From Trichostrongylus colubriformis (taxonomy: Eukaryota; Nematoda; Chromadorea; Rhabditida; Trichostrongylidae), in the NCBI GenBank assembly GCA_963978905.1, contig OZ022258.1:34657282-34721281 (forward strand): a stretch of 64,000 nucleotides of DNA, written 5' to 3'. The position numbers were made by a program, and so were the translations under genes. The notes below the pieces were generated by a model. That model searched no databases and was not told where the DNA came from. It saw nothing but the letters and a program-made list of their open reading frames with translations. Shown here piece after piece: positions 13,301 to 62,394 of this stretch; position 1 is the stretch's first letter, and every line of letters starts with the position of its first letter.

Positions 13301-13470
13301 GCATTCTTGGAAGTGATGGGAACGTTGTGAAAAGCAGAGAATAGAAAAGACGGCAACTTATCCCTTAACCCAGTACAAGTCATGATAAAATGACCACAAG
13401 AAAAAAGCAAGAGTGTAACTATTAATAGTAAAAGATAACATACCGTATGCAGCAAACATAGTACTAGCAT
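1390..13470 (-). CDS. gcy: Receptor-type guanylyl cyclase, gene L (5' part; continues past left edge)
   Basis: Encodes the extracellular ligand-binding part of a nematode receptor guanylyl cyclase, a membrane protein that makes cGMP, typically in sensory neurons. Exons in transcript order: 13470-13444 (tentative), 10656-10568, 9305-9231, 9102-8999, 8400-8268, 6688-6574, 6454-6343, 4173-4048, 2325-2210, 1509-1390. They sum to 1017 nt, join in one frame (339 codons), and every donor is GT. Recognisable blocks include [72 protein letters not shown] and [12 protein letters not shown], all typical of the gcy ANF-receptor domain. Transmembrane, kinase-homology and cyclase exons must lie left of position 1. 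Six exons match gene R in length exactly, so the two genes are tandem duplicates. It starts about 1.5 kb downstream of gene R's stop. Exon borders are inferred by hand. Confidence 0.9.
2326..4047. other. Gene L intron, no recognised content
   Basis: 1.7 kb between exons 4173-4048 and 2325-2210. Only short frames in all six phases and no inverted-repeat element was recognised. Confidence 0.5.
4370..5340. other. GC-rich island in a gene L intron, function unknown
   Basis: Clearly richer in G and C, with many CG steps, than the surrounding AT-rich intron. It holds a near-perfect palindrome at 5145-5174 (core AACTGTTGAGGCCTCAACAGTT), a C/G run at 5213-5222 and a TAGCGGTTAGG tRNA A-box-like piece on the minus strand near 4430. 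The hammerhead-like motif at 4788 lies in its more AT-rich middle. No coding frame fits. Possibly an old repeat cluster. Confidence 0.4.
4788..4820 (-). ncRNA. Hammerhead-ribozyme-like motif
   Basis: The minus strand reads CTGAAGA, one extra A, a six-pair hairpin (GGTGTC/GACACC), then GAAATA. This matches the conserved hammerhead core (CUGANGA, stem II, GAAA). Stem I is not obvious, so activity is uncertain. Such motifs are common in Penelope-like elements and retrozymes. Confidence 0.4.
5782..6260. mobile_element. MITE with TTAAAGGCAC ends
   Basis: 479 bp bounded by TTAAAGGCACAATTCACGAT at 5782 and its inverted partner (ATCGTGAACTGTGCCTTTAA) ending 6260. Terminal match about 25 bp. No coding seen. 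It lies in gene L's 4174-6342 intron, 83 bp from an exon. Confidence 0.7.
6814..7286. mobile_element. MITE with ~150-bp inverted ends (copy 1 of 3)
   Basis: Ends TTAAAGGCACACCACGCGAT and the inverted GGTGTGCCTTCAA. Inner arm blocks such as GCACGGTGCACCCTCATGGT recur inverted near 7180. The same family recurs at 55890-56354 and 57600-58046. Non-coding, in gene L's 6689-8267 intron. Confidence 0.8.
8999..10656 (-). CDS. Gene L exons for the extreme N-terminus of the ligand-binding domain
   Basis: Three exons (10656-10568, 9305-9231, 9102-8999; 89, 75 and 104 nt) encode the first ~90 residues of the mature ligand domain: [11 protein letters not shown], then [14 protein letters not shown], then [11 protein letters not shown] and IIGPTC-like IMGPTC. 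Splice phases agree across all junctions (AG|A, AA|C, A|CT). These three exons have no recognisable counterpart upstream of gene R within the window, so they also predict what gene R's missing 5' exons should look like. Confidence 0.85.
9658..9977. mobile_element. Short MITE with TTAAAGG ends
   Basis: 320 bp from TTAAAGGAACACTTCGCGGT to the inverted GGCGAACTGTGCCTTTAA; the first ~40 bp of each end match with several differences. In gene L's 9306-10567 intron. Its left ~90 bp recur at 10187-10277. Confidence 0.7.
10187..10277 (+). repeat. Near-identical direct copy of the left end of the 9658 MITE
   Basis: From TTACTATTAAAGGAACACTT onward about 90 bp match 9651-9742 with only a few differences; similarity stops at ACACTTT. 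It is a solo left end with no right end found. Confidence 0.75.
11268..11815 (-). mobile_element. Deleted mariner copy keeping only the transposase N-terminus
   Basis: Ends are inverted repeats: CTAGGTTATCCGGAAAGTAA at 11268 and the complement TTACTTTTCGGTCAACCTGA ending 11815, followed by TA. On the minus strand a short stretch reads [16 protein letters not shown], typical of the transposase N-terminal helix-turn-helix; stops follow and no catalytic Asp region is left. It lies in the first intron of gene L. Confidence 0.7.
11965..12838 (-). mobile_element. Mariner copy, internally deleted and frameshifted
   Basis: The right end (minus-strand start) carries TTAGGTTGTCCCAGAAGTCT, ending at 12838; the left repeat is eroded and only its inner AAGTCTTGTAGGATT part is clear near 11978. 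Coding remnants on the minus strand give the N-terminus ([26 protein letters not shown]), then jump to [20 protein letters not shown] and [19 protein letters not shown]. The segment holding the first catalytic Asp, about 0.3 kb in the sister copy at 1-1158, is deleted. The same protein family as that copy, inverted relative to it. Confidence 0.88.
13444..13470 (-). CDS. Tentative first coding exon of gene L (signal peptide start)
   Basis: An ATG at 13470 opens nine codons (MLVLCLLHT) ending at a GT donor (ACG|GTATGT). In phase they join the exon at 10656, which begins [13 protein letters not shown]. The joined N-terminus is short, hydrophobic and ends in small residues, as expected for a signal peptide. 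The intervening intron would be 2.8 kb and holds two mariner relics. The exon is small, so chance is a real alternative; cDNA would decide. Confidence 0.45.
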
Positions 13471-15013
13471 CACAGTCACAGTGGGTCTATATTAGCTATC
13501 TACGGTTTTATACGGTTTTAGTATTAATGTGTATGCGAAGCCACTCACCTCATCATTGCGATATTATTGAAGACAGGATTCATTGTTTTGCGCAGGGCAC
13601 AAAAAAGATAGCAGGCTTCGATTGCGTAGTTTCTCGACTTATCCCGACCGAACAGTAAAAAAACGGAAGAAGTGTGCTCTCCTGAACACTGTCATTAATA
13701 TTAAGGTTCTAGGCTCAAAAACAAGCATATGGAAGATATTTGGATTCGACTTATGCTTGAGGCTAGATCATCGAATTACAATTCCAGCAAAATACATAAC
13801 CAAATGCCAAGTTTCACTAAGTTGGATTGAAATTACATATTACCATCACATACACACATCCGCGAATTTTTAGAAATATGTTCACCAAAACAGATGTACA
13901 ACCACAACAAAGTCAGTGCTCCGAAGGGCAAAGCAGTATATATAAAAACTTCCACATAATTTCTGAGAAAGGATGCATGGCTGTGTTGTATCTGGACGCT
14001 GTAACAGTTTCATGTGTAAGTGAAAAAGGGTGCTATCGCAATGAGAGGGGGGGGGGGACATCCCACTATGACACTATTTTTACCTAAGCCTAGAAAGGGA
14101 AAGGGACACCACCTCTCCTCCATTAAGGCTTATACAAAAATATACGCCCGAATGTGCAGATTGATTCCTTGGAGATCTCTCCGAGTTGCTTAGATGTGCA
14201 ACTCTTTATAAGAGGCCATCGTCATTGCGATAGCACCTGAAGAACTTATACTTTAACACTTGTAGTGAACAAGCAGTAGTTAGCTGTGTGCTTCCTTCAG
14301 GGTGAGAGAACCTGTGTGTATTCACACAGCAATAATGAGCAGTACATAAAAACAGCAAATTTGGCCAGCTCGGTCGTATTAAATGTTCTCCTTTACAATG
14401 TGTGCTTATGGTAAGCAGCTGTCAATTAGCCTTGCACATGCTATCATGGTAGACCACACACTTGGAGCTTTCAAATGAATGATGAACCTCAAATTACGAC
14501 AAAAAAGAAAGATATGATTCGAACTTCCATGTCGTCATATCAGTATTTCTTATTTACCTCATCTGTTACTTGCGTAAGTTAATATATCCCCGCCGTAAGC
14601 GTGATCGAAGATACCGTGCAGTGCGTCCTTACATAGCAACCCGCCTAACCAGAAGTACCAGAATTTTTGTACGACATCAGTCGAGCGCATTATACTTAGG
14701 AAGCGTGTCTTTTTCCTCAAACCTAGCCACTTCAGTGGAAAGTCACTGCTGCAGCTCGAAGAAAACTCCTGAACAGATTTATTGGTGCTTTTTCGAGTAC
14801 GATTACACTGCATAGCAAGTTGTTTATACGGAGAAGGCCTCTGTGATAGGCGGTTCTCTTTCAATGCACATCGGAAATGAGTAATATTGCAATTTATAGT
14901 TGTGTAACTTGGATGCATTTACATGTGTAGATGGGAGCAAAAGCCAACGGGAACACTGGCAATCGATGAAGACAGAAGCAGAATAATTGTCATTATTTGC
15001 ATTAACAGTCACG
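13471..15013. other. Intergenic spacer between gene R and gene L
   Basis: 1.5 kb holding gene R's 3' UTR and the presumed promoter of gene L. No canonical AATAAA was found close after gene R's stop. A run of 10 G lies near 14050. Nothing else recognised. Confidence 0.5.
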
Positions 15014-54174
<39,161 letters not shown>

Positions 54175-54903
54175 CTGAAATTTGTACGTTTAAGAGCACT
54201 TTCATATTCTATGAAATGAGATTGCATCAAGATTCTGCCGCAATAAAAGAGGATTTGAAAATGAGTTAACACCCTAACAGGGCTCCCATGCAAAGGTACA
54301 TGTATCTGTCATTTCAGATTAGCGGTCTTATAATGTACCGTTTTGAAATACCATTCTGGAGCACAAGGGACATTGACGGTAATGTTATGGAACAGTATAT
54401 CGAATAAACCTAATTTCGACACTTAGGTTTTATGCAGTAATTACCTAGATCTTAAGATTTATATAATTGATGGGTAAAAACGAGATTTCACAGAATATTA
54501 AACAGACGAATTCGATTTCAAGATGATAAGACTCGCTCTCAACAGCACTGATATTCCTGAAACCATCGAAGGCTCAGTAATCAGTAACCCTGAGAATCGC
54601 CAATATGTACGTTCTCAGCATAAGAACGTTCATTCAGAAAACCAGGAATCCGGCCGAAATTCCTAATGATAGTGTATATGTTGAGGATTTTATTATTGCC
54701 AATATTATGAAGTGCATATATAGGAACAAGCTCGTACTTATAAGTTTTCAATATCAATGACTGTTAGTCACTATTTTGCTATAAATTTCCCTTATTGTTG
54801 ATATAATTAATGATCTCCATACTTTCCATTTCTGTTGTAGTGTGCTAACAAAGATTTCAGTTATACTCTGTGTACAAATTAGTATTATTCAGCCATATAG
54901 ATA

Positions 54904-55808
54904 TTAGGTTGATCGGAAAGTTTTGATAGGGTTGGGATTTTTTCTATTTTGTTTTACAGCTCAGCAAGCAACGCAAGCTAATCAACAATATAATATCCAT
55001 CTGTATTTATAACATTTTTCCACCCAACGGGCGCGATTCCCTTCTCCCAGAAATGGGAATATTGGGAGTCAAAGAAGTCACAGACCACTAGTTCAAGGTG
55101 GGCATAGTTGACGAATTGTTATTTTGCTAGGAAAGCCTTGAGAGGCTGAAACAAGTGGTAATCTGAGGGGACAATATTAGGTGAATAGGGTGAATGTGTG
55201 GAACCGTGTCCCAGCCTAGCTCCTCCAGTTTTACATGGGTCTCCTTACCTACATATGTGACTCCTAGCGTTGTCATGGAGGAGGTGCACAAAATTTCGTC
55301 TAGCTCTACTACGAACTGCTCGAGCAAGGCCACATCGTCACCACTCCCTATTACGCTGGTCATCTGCAGAAAATTGCGGAAGCCGTTCGAGAAAAACGGC
55401 CTATGTGGGCGAACTTTGGTGCACCTGCTCCATGACTACGCTAGGCGTCACATAGGTAAAGAGACCCGTGCAAAATTGGAGGAGCTAGGCTGGGACACGG
55501 TTCCACATCCACCCTTTTGCCTGATATTGCCCCCTCAGATTACCACTTGTTCCGGCTTCTCAAGGCTTTCCTAGCAAAAAAACAACTCTTCAACAATGAT
55601 CACTTTGAACAAGTGGTCGGTGACTTCTTTGACTCCCAATCTTCGCAGTTCTGGGAGAAGGGAATCGCAGACCTGCCCGCTAGGTGGGACAATGTTATAC
55701 AATAACTAACGATGGTTATTATGTGGCTGATCAGCTTGCATTGTTTGCTGAGCTGTAAAGTAAAATAGAAAAAATCGCAACCCTATCAAAACTTTTCGAT
55801 CAACCTGA
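54904..55808. mobile_element. Palindromic mariner derivative (two inverted transposase 3' halves)
   Basis: 905 bp between TTAGGTTGATCGGAAAGTTT and its inverted partner AAACTTTTCGATCAACCTGA, TA on both sides. Unlike a normal mariner, the whole element folds back: 54904-~55290 is the reverse complement, at roughly 90% identity, of ~55421-55808. Each arm encodes the transposase C-terminal half (EELGWDTVPH in both; HDYARRHIGKETRAKLEEL in the right arm). The ~130-bp spacer encodes the middle part (YYAGHLQKIAEAVREKRP). The N-terminal half and first catalytic Asp are absent, so it can only move with help from another element. Confidence 0.85.
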
Positions 55809-55889
55809 TAAATTCCTATATTATGACTGCCCTTTATACTACATCAGCAGTTGCTCCATTCTTTCCTTTATTCGCCACTACTGCATTCT

Positions 55890-56354
55890 TTGAAGGCACA
55901 CTACGCGATGATCAGTTTAGTGGGTTACTTTCTTGGGGAAAGTTGTTCCTCGGATGACTGCTCGGACTGGTGCTTTGTTGCCGCTCCGCGGTGCACCCCC
56001 ACGATGCTGTGCGTGCTTGAACACAATCGAGCAACGGCCACCCAACCAAATCACACCTGGCCTTATGTGAACAATTTTCAATGTGGGAGTTGCTTTCATC
56101 ATCGAATTAGCTCCTTCATGAAGTTATCTCCTCTTATCGCAAGTTTCCTTTCCACGTGAGCGCCACGTTGGAGTTGTTTGACTGAGGCCGGGTGTGATTT
56201 GGTTGGGTGGGCGTGGCTAGCTTGTGTTCAAGCAGGCACAGCACCGTGTGGGTGGACCGTGCAGCCGCAACAATGATTCAGTCTGAGCAGTCATCAAAGG
56301 ACCTATCTGCCAGAAAGTAGACCACTAAACTGATTGTCCGTAGTGTGCCTTCAA
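55890..56354. mobile_element. MITE copy 2 of the 6814 family
   Basis: Ends TTGAAGGCACACTACGCGAT at 55890 and the inverted TAGTGTGCCTTCAA ending 56354. The arms share CGCGGTGCACCCCCACGATG and GTGGGCGTGGCTAGC-like blocks with copy 1. Confidence 0.8.
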
Positions 56355-57599
56355 TAAGTGTTTTATTCGATTTCTCTTCTCTAATCTGACACTATAGTAA
56401 ACAATGTCCGTTATTCGAGTTTTCATGAACGACACCTTTTTTCGCCAACCCCACCTCACTTAGGAGCCTTGGGATTGGTGGAGGCAATGGTTCGAGAATC
56501 CTGTGAGAAGGGAAAAGTTTATGGATTTTTTCATGGTTCAGACCGCCAGCTACGAACTCCAGCTTGCAATCTTCGGAAAAGGTAATACAATCAACGCGGA
56601 AGTGCCACAATATACGCCTCCGTATGCGGCTGCTCGTGATCTCATAACTTATTCATTTTGAGAAATGGAACAATGCACCGGTGCTACGACGAACTTTCTA
56701 ACGGGAATGTGCCACTAGGACAAAAGTCTTCGTGGCCTCGGTTTCGCGCGACACGCGATGGGTGCAAGGTAGGGGCGCCGCATTAGTTGGACCCTGAAGA
56801 TAGGACTCCGTAGTCGCTTCAGAAACGATCTAATTCTACAGCTCCAGCTTGCAAGTACCGCATTGAAAGGGTCCCTGCACCTAATGGCATCCCTTTCCTC
56901 TGTCTGATGAATCAGTGTTCAAGGCTGCTAGTAAAATAAGCCCGTCAAAGAATCATAACAAATTGTCTGTATGGTCGTACTAGGGATCTAGATCTAATTT
57001 ATACGGTACCGTTTTACCACTTATTCAAGGCTTTTGAGAAGATTTGAACGAAGACTCAAAGCGAAAACCTTCGAAGTATGCTTGTGTCCCGTGGAGAGAC
57101 ACAATTCTCGTCTAAAGGCCCGTACCTGAGCATGAAGAAGTCTGGGGCGGTAGTTATCCGAAACTGGCAATCAGGAACAACGGGCAGGTTTCAGTAGTGC
57201 CGAGATATTAGCAGTTGGAACCAGGGTCAAGTCTCCTTTGAGGAATCCCCGACGGGGGGATCGTATTTTATCTGCGGAAAGGGGTGTCGTAATCGTTGAG
57301 GTAGGCAGTGATCAACGAAATTTCGCAGGCTGAGGTTTCAATGTGTAAAGGGGAGATGTGATAGAACCGACTTACTGGGTCCCAATCCAGAACTAATGTT
57401 CAATCTAACCTTCACTTGAAAACTCGATGGAAAAGGAAGCGGCACCTCGCAAATAGGAAACAAGGTGAGACACAAATTTTTTAATATACGTGCTGAGAAC
57501 GATATCGTACAGAGGAGAGCGCATGGACAACGCAAAAGATAAACAGGGTGAAAGGGCATGCTGTTCCCTTGGTCCTGTTGGAATTGTGGACTGTGAGCA
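56355..57599. other. Stretch between two MITE copies, no gene seen
   Basis: 1.2 kb with only short frames. I searched it on the minus strand for gene R's missing 5' exons (counterparts of gene L 8999-10656) and found none. Confidence 0.5.
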
Positions 57600-58046
57600 A
57601 GGTGCTTAGTGGTTTAGTTTCTTGGGAGAAGCGGGCTCTTGGATAACGGCTCAGACTGAATCTTTGTTGCGCCCGCACAGTCCAGCTACACCGTGCTGTG
57701 CCTGATTGAACACAACCTAGCCACGCCCATCCAATCGAATCAGTCAAACAACTTTCCAACGTGGCGCTCACGTGGAAAGGAAACTTGCGATAAGAGGAGA
57801 TAACTTCATGAAAGATGATGAAATTTGAATTTGATGATGAAAGCAACTCCCACATTGAAAATTGTTCACCTAAGGCCAGGTGTGATTTGGTTGGGTGGGC
57901 GTTGCTCGATTGTGTTCAAGCACACACAGCACCGTGAGGGTGCACCGTGGAGCGGCAACAAAGCTTCAGTCTGAACAGTTATCCGAAGACCTACTCTCCC
58001 CAAGAAGGTAACCCACTAAACTGATCATCGCGTAGTCTACCTTTAA
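57600..58046. mobile_element. MITE copy 3 of the 6814 family, left end eroded
   Basis: The right end is TACCTTTAA at 58046. The right arm (TGGGTGGGCGTTGCTCGATT, GCACCGTGAGGGTGCACCGT) matches copies 1 and 2. The left arm is recognisable from about 57604 but lacks the tip. Confidence 0.7.
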
Positions 58047-58464
58047 AGGAAAGACTAGTGGCGAATAAAAAGGAAAGAATGGAGCATGGTGGTGTAAAAT
58101 AAAGGACTGTCATAAGATAGGATTCACTGATATGGTACATGGAGTATAACTGAATCTTTGTAAGCTCACTACAACAGAGATGGAAAGCATGGAGATCATT
58201 GATTATCACTACTATGTATACATAATCCGTTTGTCTGTCTGTGTGCGTGTCCGTCTGTTTGTCACGAAATTCATATCTCGCGACGCAGCAAAGCTGGGAG
58301 CCTGAATTTTCAAAGTGATATAGGGGGTAGTAAGGGAACATAATGGTGAGGGACCGGAAGTGATAGCAACTGATTAGGGCTGATAAGAGACCTCAAAAGA
58401 CGAATGTCGAGAAATTCATATTTCGCGTCGCACAAAAGCTGAAATCATGAATTTTAGATACCAG

Positions 58465-58701
58465 TTGGGCTGGCGCATACTACTGCGCGCGTCACACATG
58501 GAGGCATGCAAAATGAGCTCGATCGATATCTATTGGTGCGGAAGGACGAGATTGACGGGGAGGGATTTGTTCCCTCTTCACGTTTCTGCTAGTTCTCTGC
58601 TTCTGCAATCCGTTCGAGTGATGGTACTGATTGATCGATATCGATCGAGCCCAATCAGCATGTTTCCATGTGTGACGCGCGCAGTAGTATGCGCAGCCCA
58701 T
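58465..58701. repeat. Imperfect hairpin repeat of about 235 bp
   Basis: GCGCATACTACTGCGCGCGT near 58474 recurs inverted as ACGCGCGCAGTAGTATGCGC ending 58694, and GAGCTCGATCGATATC-type sequence recurs inside both arms. Non-coding; probably a small foldback element. Confidence 0.65.
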
Positions 58702-58864
58702 TTGGTTATAACAATAAGGGAAATTTATAACAAAACGGGTGATGGTTCAAACATTCATTGATAAAGTGGATTTAATTACGCAGCTAGAGGAAATATATTC
58801 TATACAATAAGCTCACTTACAGATGTTCGTTGTTCATGTCTTCGCCATAGTTCTATGTTGTGGT

Positions 58865-59800
58865 TACCCATCTACTTCAGTACAATTGATCACATCCACG
58901 AGATGCTGTCATGTCTCACAATGATCGATTTGAAGACAGCCTCCGACTCTGTGAGACAGAAGCGATTATCGATGCTGCGAGGAACCACGATGTACCTACA
59001 CAGTACATAACAGTACTTCGTGAACTCTATAGCAACCCCACAACCAGAATTTCACCATTCCACAAGGAGATCATCATCGACATGAGGGGTGCAACAATGC
59101 GACACGATCTCGCCTGGACTTTCCACCGTCACTCTTCAGAGCGCATGCTTCAACTAGAATGAAAAGGCATGGGAGTGAAGGTCCATGGCCGGCATATTGC
59201 AGGAAGCGAACGAATGCTAACCAATTTCGACTGCGAGTGGAAAAATCGATTTACAGCTGAGCCTTACGAAGACGGTGTTCATAAAGAACGGATTAATTCC
59301 TGATGCCCCACCCCACCCCCAACGGAGCGAACGTCATTGAATGCTCCAGCTATGTGTACTTAGGTCTGGAATTCAATATGATGAACGACTTCACCAGCAC
59401 CAGAGCCGAGCAGGAGGAGAAGAGCGGTTTTGGAAGCTCTCGAAACCATCGAGAGACTTGTGAAGTAGATGAAGAACATCCGGCTCCGCACCAATCTCTT
59501 CGACTTCGCAGTCCTTCCTGCCATGACATATGCCTCAGAGATGTGAACTGCACGTAAGCAGGAATAAGAGACCGGTGCCACTGAACGCACCATCGGGACG
59601 ACGATGCCCGGAGTATCCCGATACACGCAAGTGCAGAGAATCCTGTGTAATGAACTTAGACGACGACAGAAAATCAGAGATGCCACCGTATTTGCCCAGG
59701 AGTGGAAGATTAGATGAGCCGGACACATCGTACGATGTCGCGATGACCGCTGGCAATGGCAGAGGAGGAGAAATCTCAAGGCAAGCGATCTGCCAAACTC
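58865..59800 (+). mobile_element. RTE-type LINE fragment (RT palm to C-terminus), decayed
   Basis: Starts in the RT domain ([10 protein letters not shown], then TMIDLKTASDSV for the first catalytic Asp block, after an internal gap) and continues IDAARNHDVPTQYITVLREL and YSNPTTRISPFHKEIIIDM. The FADD box is lost. Later pieces give ERMLTNFDCE, ASEM and RKQE, ending with an AGHIVRCRDDRW-like tail near 59740. Many stops and shifts. It abuts the second RTE copy. Confidence 0.8.
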
Positions 59801-60223
59801 TTTTTCAAATATCGGCACTTTTAACACTCGAGGCTCCAGCAGCGATGCCAGAATTGATCAGCTTATTTCGGAATTGGACAGGTGTGCGATTAACGTGGCA
59901 TGCATCCAGGAGACGCAAAGACGAGTCAGATGGAAGTGGCATACAGGCCAAAGTCGTGCTTGGAGCCGGTTCAGGAGGAGGCAGAGTTGGCGGCGCCACA
60001 ACTGGCGGCTCGTGTTGCTCACTGTGATGTCCTTTCGGAGAGGATCGCAATGCTTGTGCTCGAAATCGGAAAAACGGCTACGATGAAGATTCTGTCTGTA
60101 TATGCGCCCACATGCGCCTATAGCTAAGACGATGTCGAGGAGCTCTACGACGCACTCGATCGAGCAATCAACCCCTATCCAGAAGGTAACTACGCTGTCT
60201 GCGCTGGTTATTTTAACGTCCAC

Positions 60224-61286
60224 TTGGGCGTCGGCGTGACCGGTGAGAGCTGTGTGGGTCCCTATGGAAGACCTGAACGGAATTCTCGCGAAGAAGCCCT
60301 GGCCTTATTCGCCGAACGATGTCGACTATGGGTGGCAAACTCATTTTACGAGAAACGTCAGGGACGCCGATGGACGTCGCCTACTCCTGACAGACAGTCC
60401 TTCCATGAAGTCGATTTTATCATGACAAACTGCCTGCGTCTGAGTCACAACGTCGCAGTCATCGGTGAATCGCATTTTGACATCGGTTCCGATCATCGTC
60501 TAGTCCGAGCGACCATTGCGATAAATCTCAAGAAGGAAAGGAGACGGATAGCTGCAAGTCACTCACGGAGAGCTCGATTCACGATGTGTGAGAATACGTT
60601 ATGGACGCTTGCTTCTAAGAGAGACCTTTCCGGTGGAGATGGTGACATTCATGATAGATACGGGAGGATGATCTCTGCCATCCGAACCGTTGTTGAGGCT
60701 GCTTCAGGGCGTGTTCTGAGCAAACCACGCCAGCTGCTAGGTGACGAGACCCTACGGATGTTGGCTACTTGGAATAAGCTGATAAGTTCCCTGAACCCGG
60801 TGGCTCGCACGGTGCTAAACAAGGTCATTCGCTCTAGAGTGGAGAACAACTATCGTGAATACGCTGTACGGAGAGCAAGGGAAGCGGCTCAAAAATCACT
60901 CAGCATCGAAAGAACTTTCACTAGCACTCGCCTCAAAATTATTTCTTCCGAGTATTTGACAAGAACGGACGGCTCTGTTGCCAGAAGTCGCAAGGACATG
61001 GAAGAGGAGATTCAAAGTTTCTTCCAGGATCTGTTCTCCACCAAAGTGCAAGTTCAGCCTTTTACTATTGCATTTGATGACGCAGCTGAAAGGGAGGAGT
61101 GGCGAGTTTTGAAGTCGAAAGTGGCCCATGCTATTCGTCAGACAAAGAAAGGAAAAGCACCTGGATCAGACCACATGCAAGCAGAGCACTTGAGGTGTAT
61201 GGAGGAGTTCCTCACCCGTCCGCTCGCCGATATATTCAGGGAAGTCCTCGCGACGGGGTCGGTTCCGCATGACTGGCTCGGATCTA
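60224..61286 (+). pseudogene. RTE ORF: endonuclease C-part and RT N-part, long open stretch
   Basis: Open for about 354 codons up to the inserted element. Residues from ~60400 give FHEVDFIMTNCLRLSHNVAV and IGSDHRLVRATIAIN, the C-terminal endonuclease motifs including catalytic SDH. From ~61120 come TKKGKAPGSDHMQAEHLR and ATGSVPHDWLGS, the first RT motif. The frame enters the inserted element at 61287 and stops at 61325. Removing the element with one TAA restores the frame into KTILVHKKG. Confidence 0.88.
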
Positions 61287-62394
61287 GCAAGGGAAGGTAT
61301 TTTACTTCCCATGGAACTTTAAAATGAGACCCGGGGGGGGGGATCGATAGAGCTTCGGACACTGATTATAACTGTGAAAACCAAGATTGCCAAATGGCAT
61401 CTTGAAGCGAGTTACGAGGGGTCAAAGTTTGCCTATTACTTGCCTGTGACATCGCAATGGTGAGGCGCTTCGTCATCAGCATGACTAGAGGAGAGCTAGT
61501 AGTGGACTCTGTGGCTCAGTGGTAGTGCCGCGGTTTTGCAGGCGCAAGATCGTGGGTTAGCTTCCCGCCGGTGCGGCATTTTTTGCATTTTGTGTTTCAT
61601 TGTCAGTAAGTGCTTTTCTTTCACTTCTAAACGTTTCCTTGTATAATATTCGCGCGTAGAGGGTCGAATCACCCCTCTGTGCAAATTTCCAGCCGGATCC
61701 AGTTTTTGGCCCAACTTCGGAAAATTAGGGGTGGCCAGGGGTTAAGTAGGAGTTTCTGAATTTCCTTCCACAAAAAAAAACCCTGCAAGCTGAACAAGAT
61801 AACCTAAACATACCTATCACACTTGCCCATCACACTAAACGCACGTAACAAGCGTCAAATAAGAGCATTTGCTGGGCAAGGGTCAACGACTACTCCTTTG
61901 TTGAATGGGTTGCCAGACAATAGCCCATCAGATTTTCCGAGATTTGGTCAAATTCTCGAATTGGCTGAAAATTTGTCCCATATGGTAATTTGATCCCATG
62001 AACACGAAAATCGCACTGGTTTTGCGTGAAAACGTATGACTCGCGCGCTATGCTCCCAAACATACCATGAAATGGTATTACTCCTTTGTTCAGAAAAACC
62101 TTCATAATTTCATACAGGTAATTGTTTGACAGATTCCGAATACAGATTTGAGATCAGCATCGAAAAGCGCGTACAGTGGTGTGGGTCTCATTGCAAATGG
62201 CCATTTCGACAAACCGTCTGATGGCAAAGTGCCTCGCCAATGAGGTGCCACAGGCAAATTTTGACCCCTCGAAACTCGCTTCAGGATGCCATTTGGCAAT
62301 TTTAGTTCACAAAGTTATAATCAGCGTTTGAAGCTCTATCGATCCCCCGGGTCTTATTTCAAAGTTCCATGGGAAATAAAAAAACCTTCCCTTG
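61287..62394 (+). mobile_element. Tc4/Tc5-like non-autonomous element B, inserted in the RTE
   Basis: 1108 bp with ~140-bp inverted ends starting CAAGGGAAGGT (shared tip), then CATGGAACTTTRAAATRAGA and a CCCGGGGG run. The flanks are TAG and TAA, a one-base-changed copy of the TAA target in CTAAG. Inner sequence matches element A. It carries a Cys-tRNA-like segment at 61505-61577. It interrupts the RTE reverse transcriptase precisely. Confidence 0.82.
61505..61577 (+). ncRNA. tRNA-Cys-like segment inside Tc5-like element B
   Basis: A-box TGGCTCAGTGGTAG is near-perfect, the anticodon region is GTTTTGCAGG with GCA, and the B-box region is GGGTTAGCTTCCC, degraded. Same order and spacing as in element A (33655-33720), but better preserved. 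The acceptor stem is weak. Confidence 0.55.
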
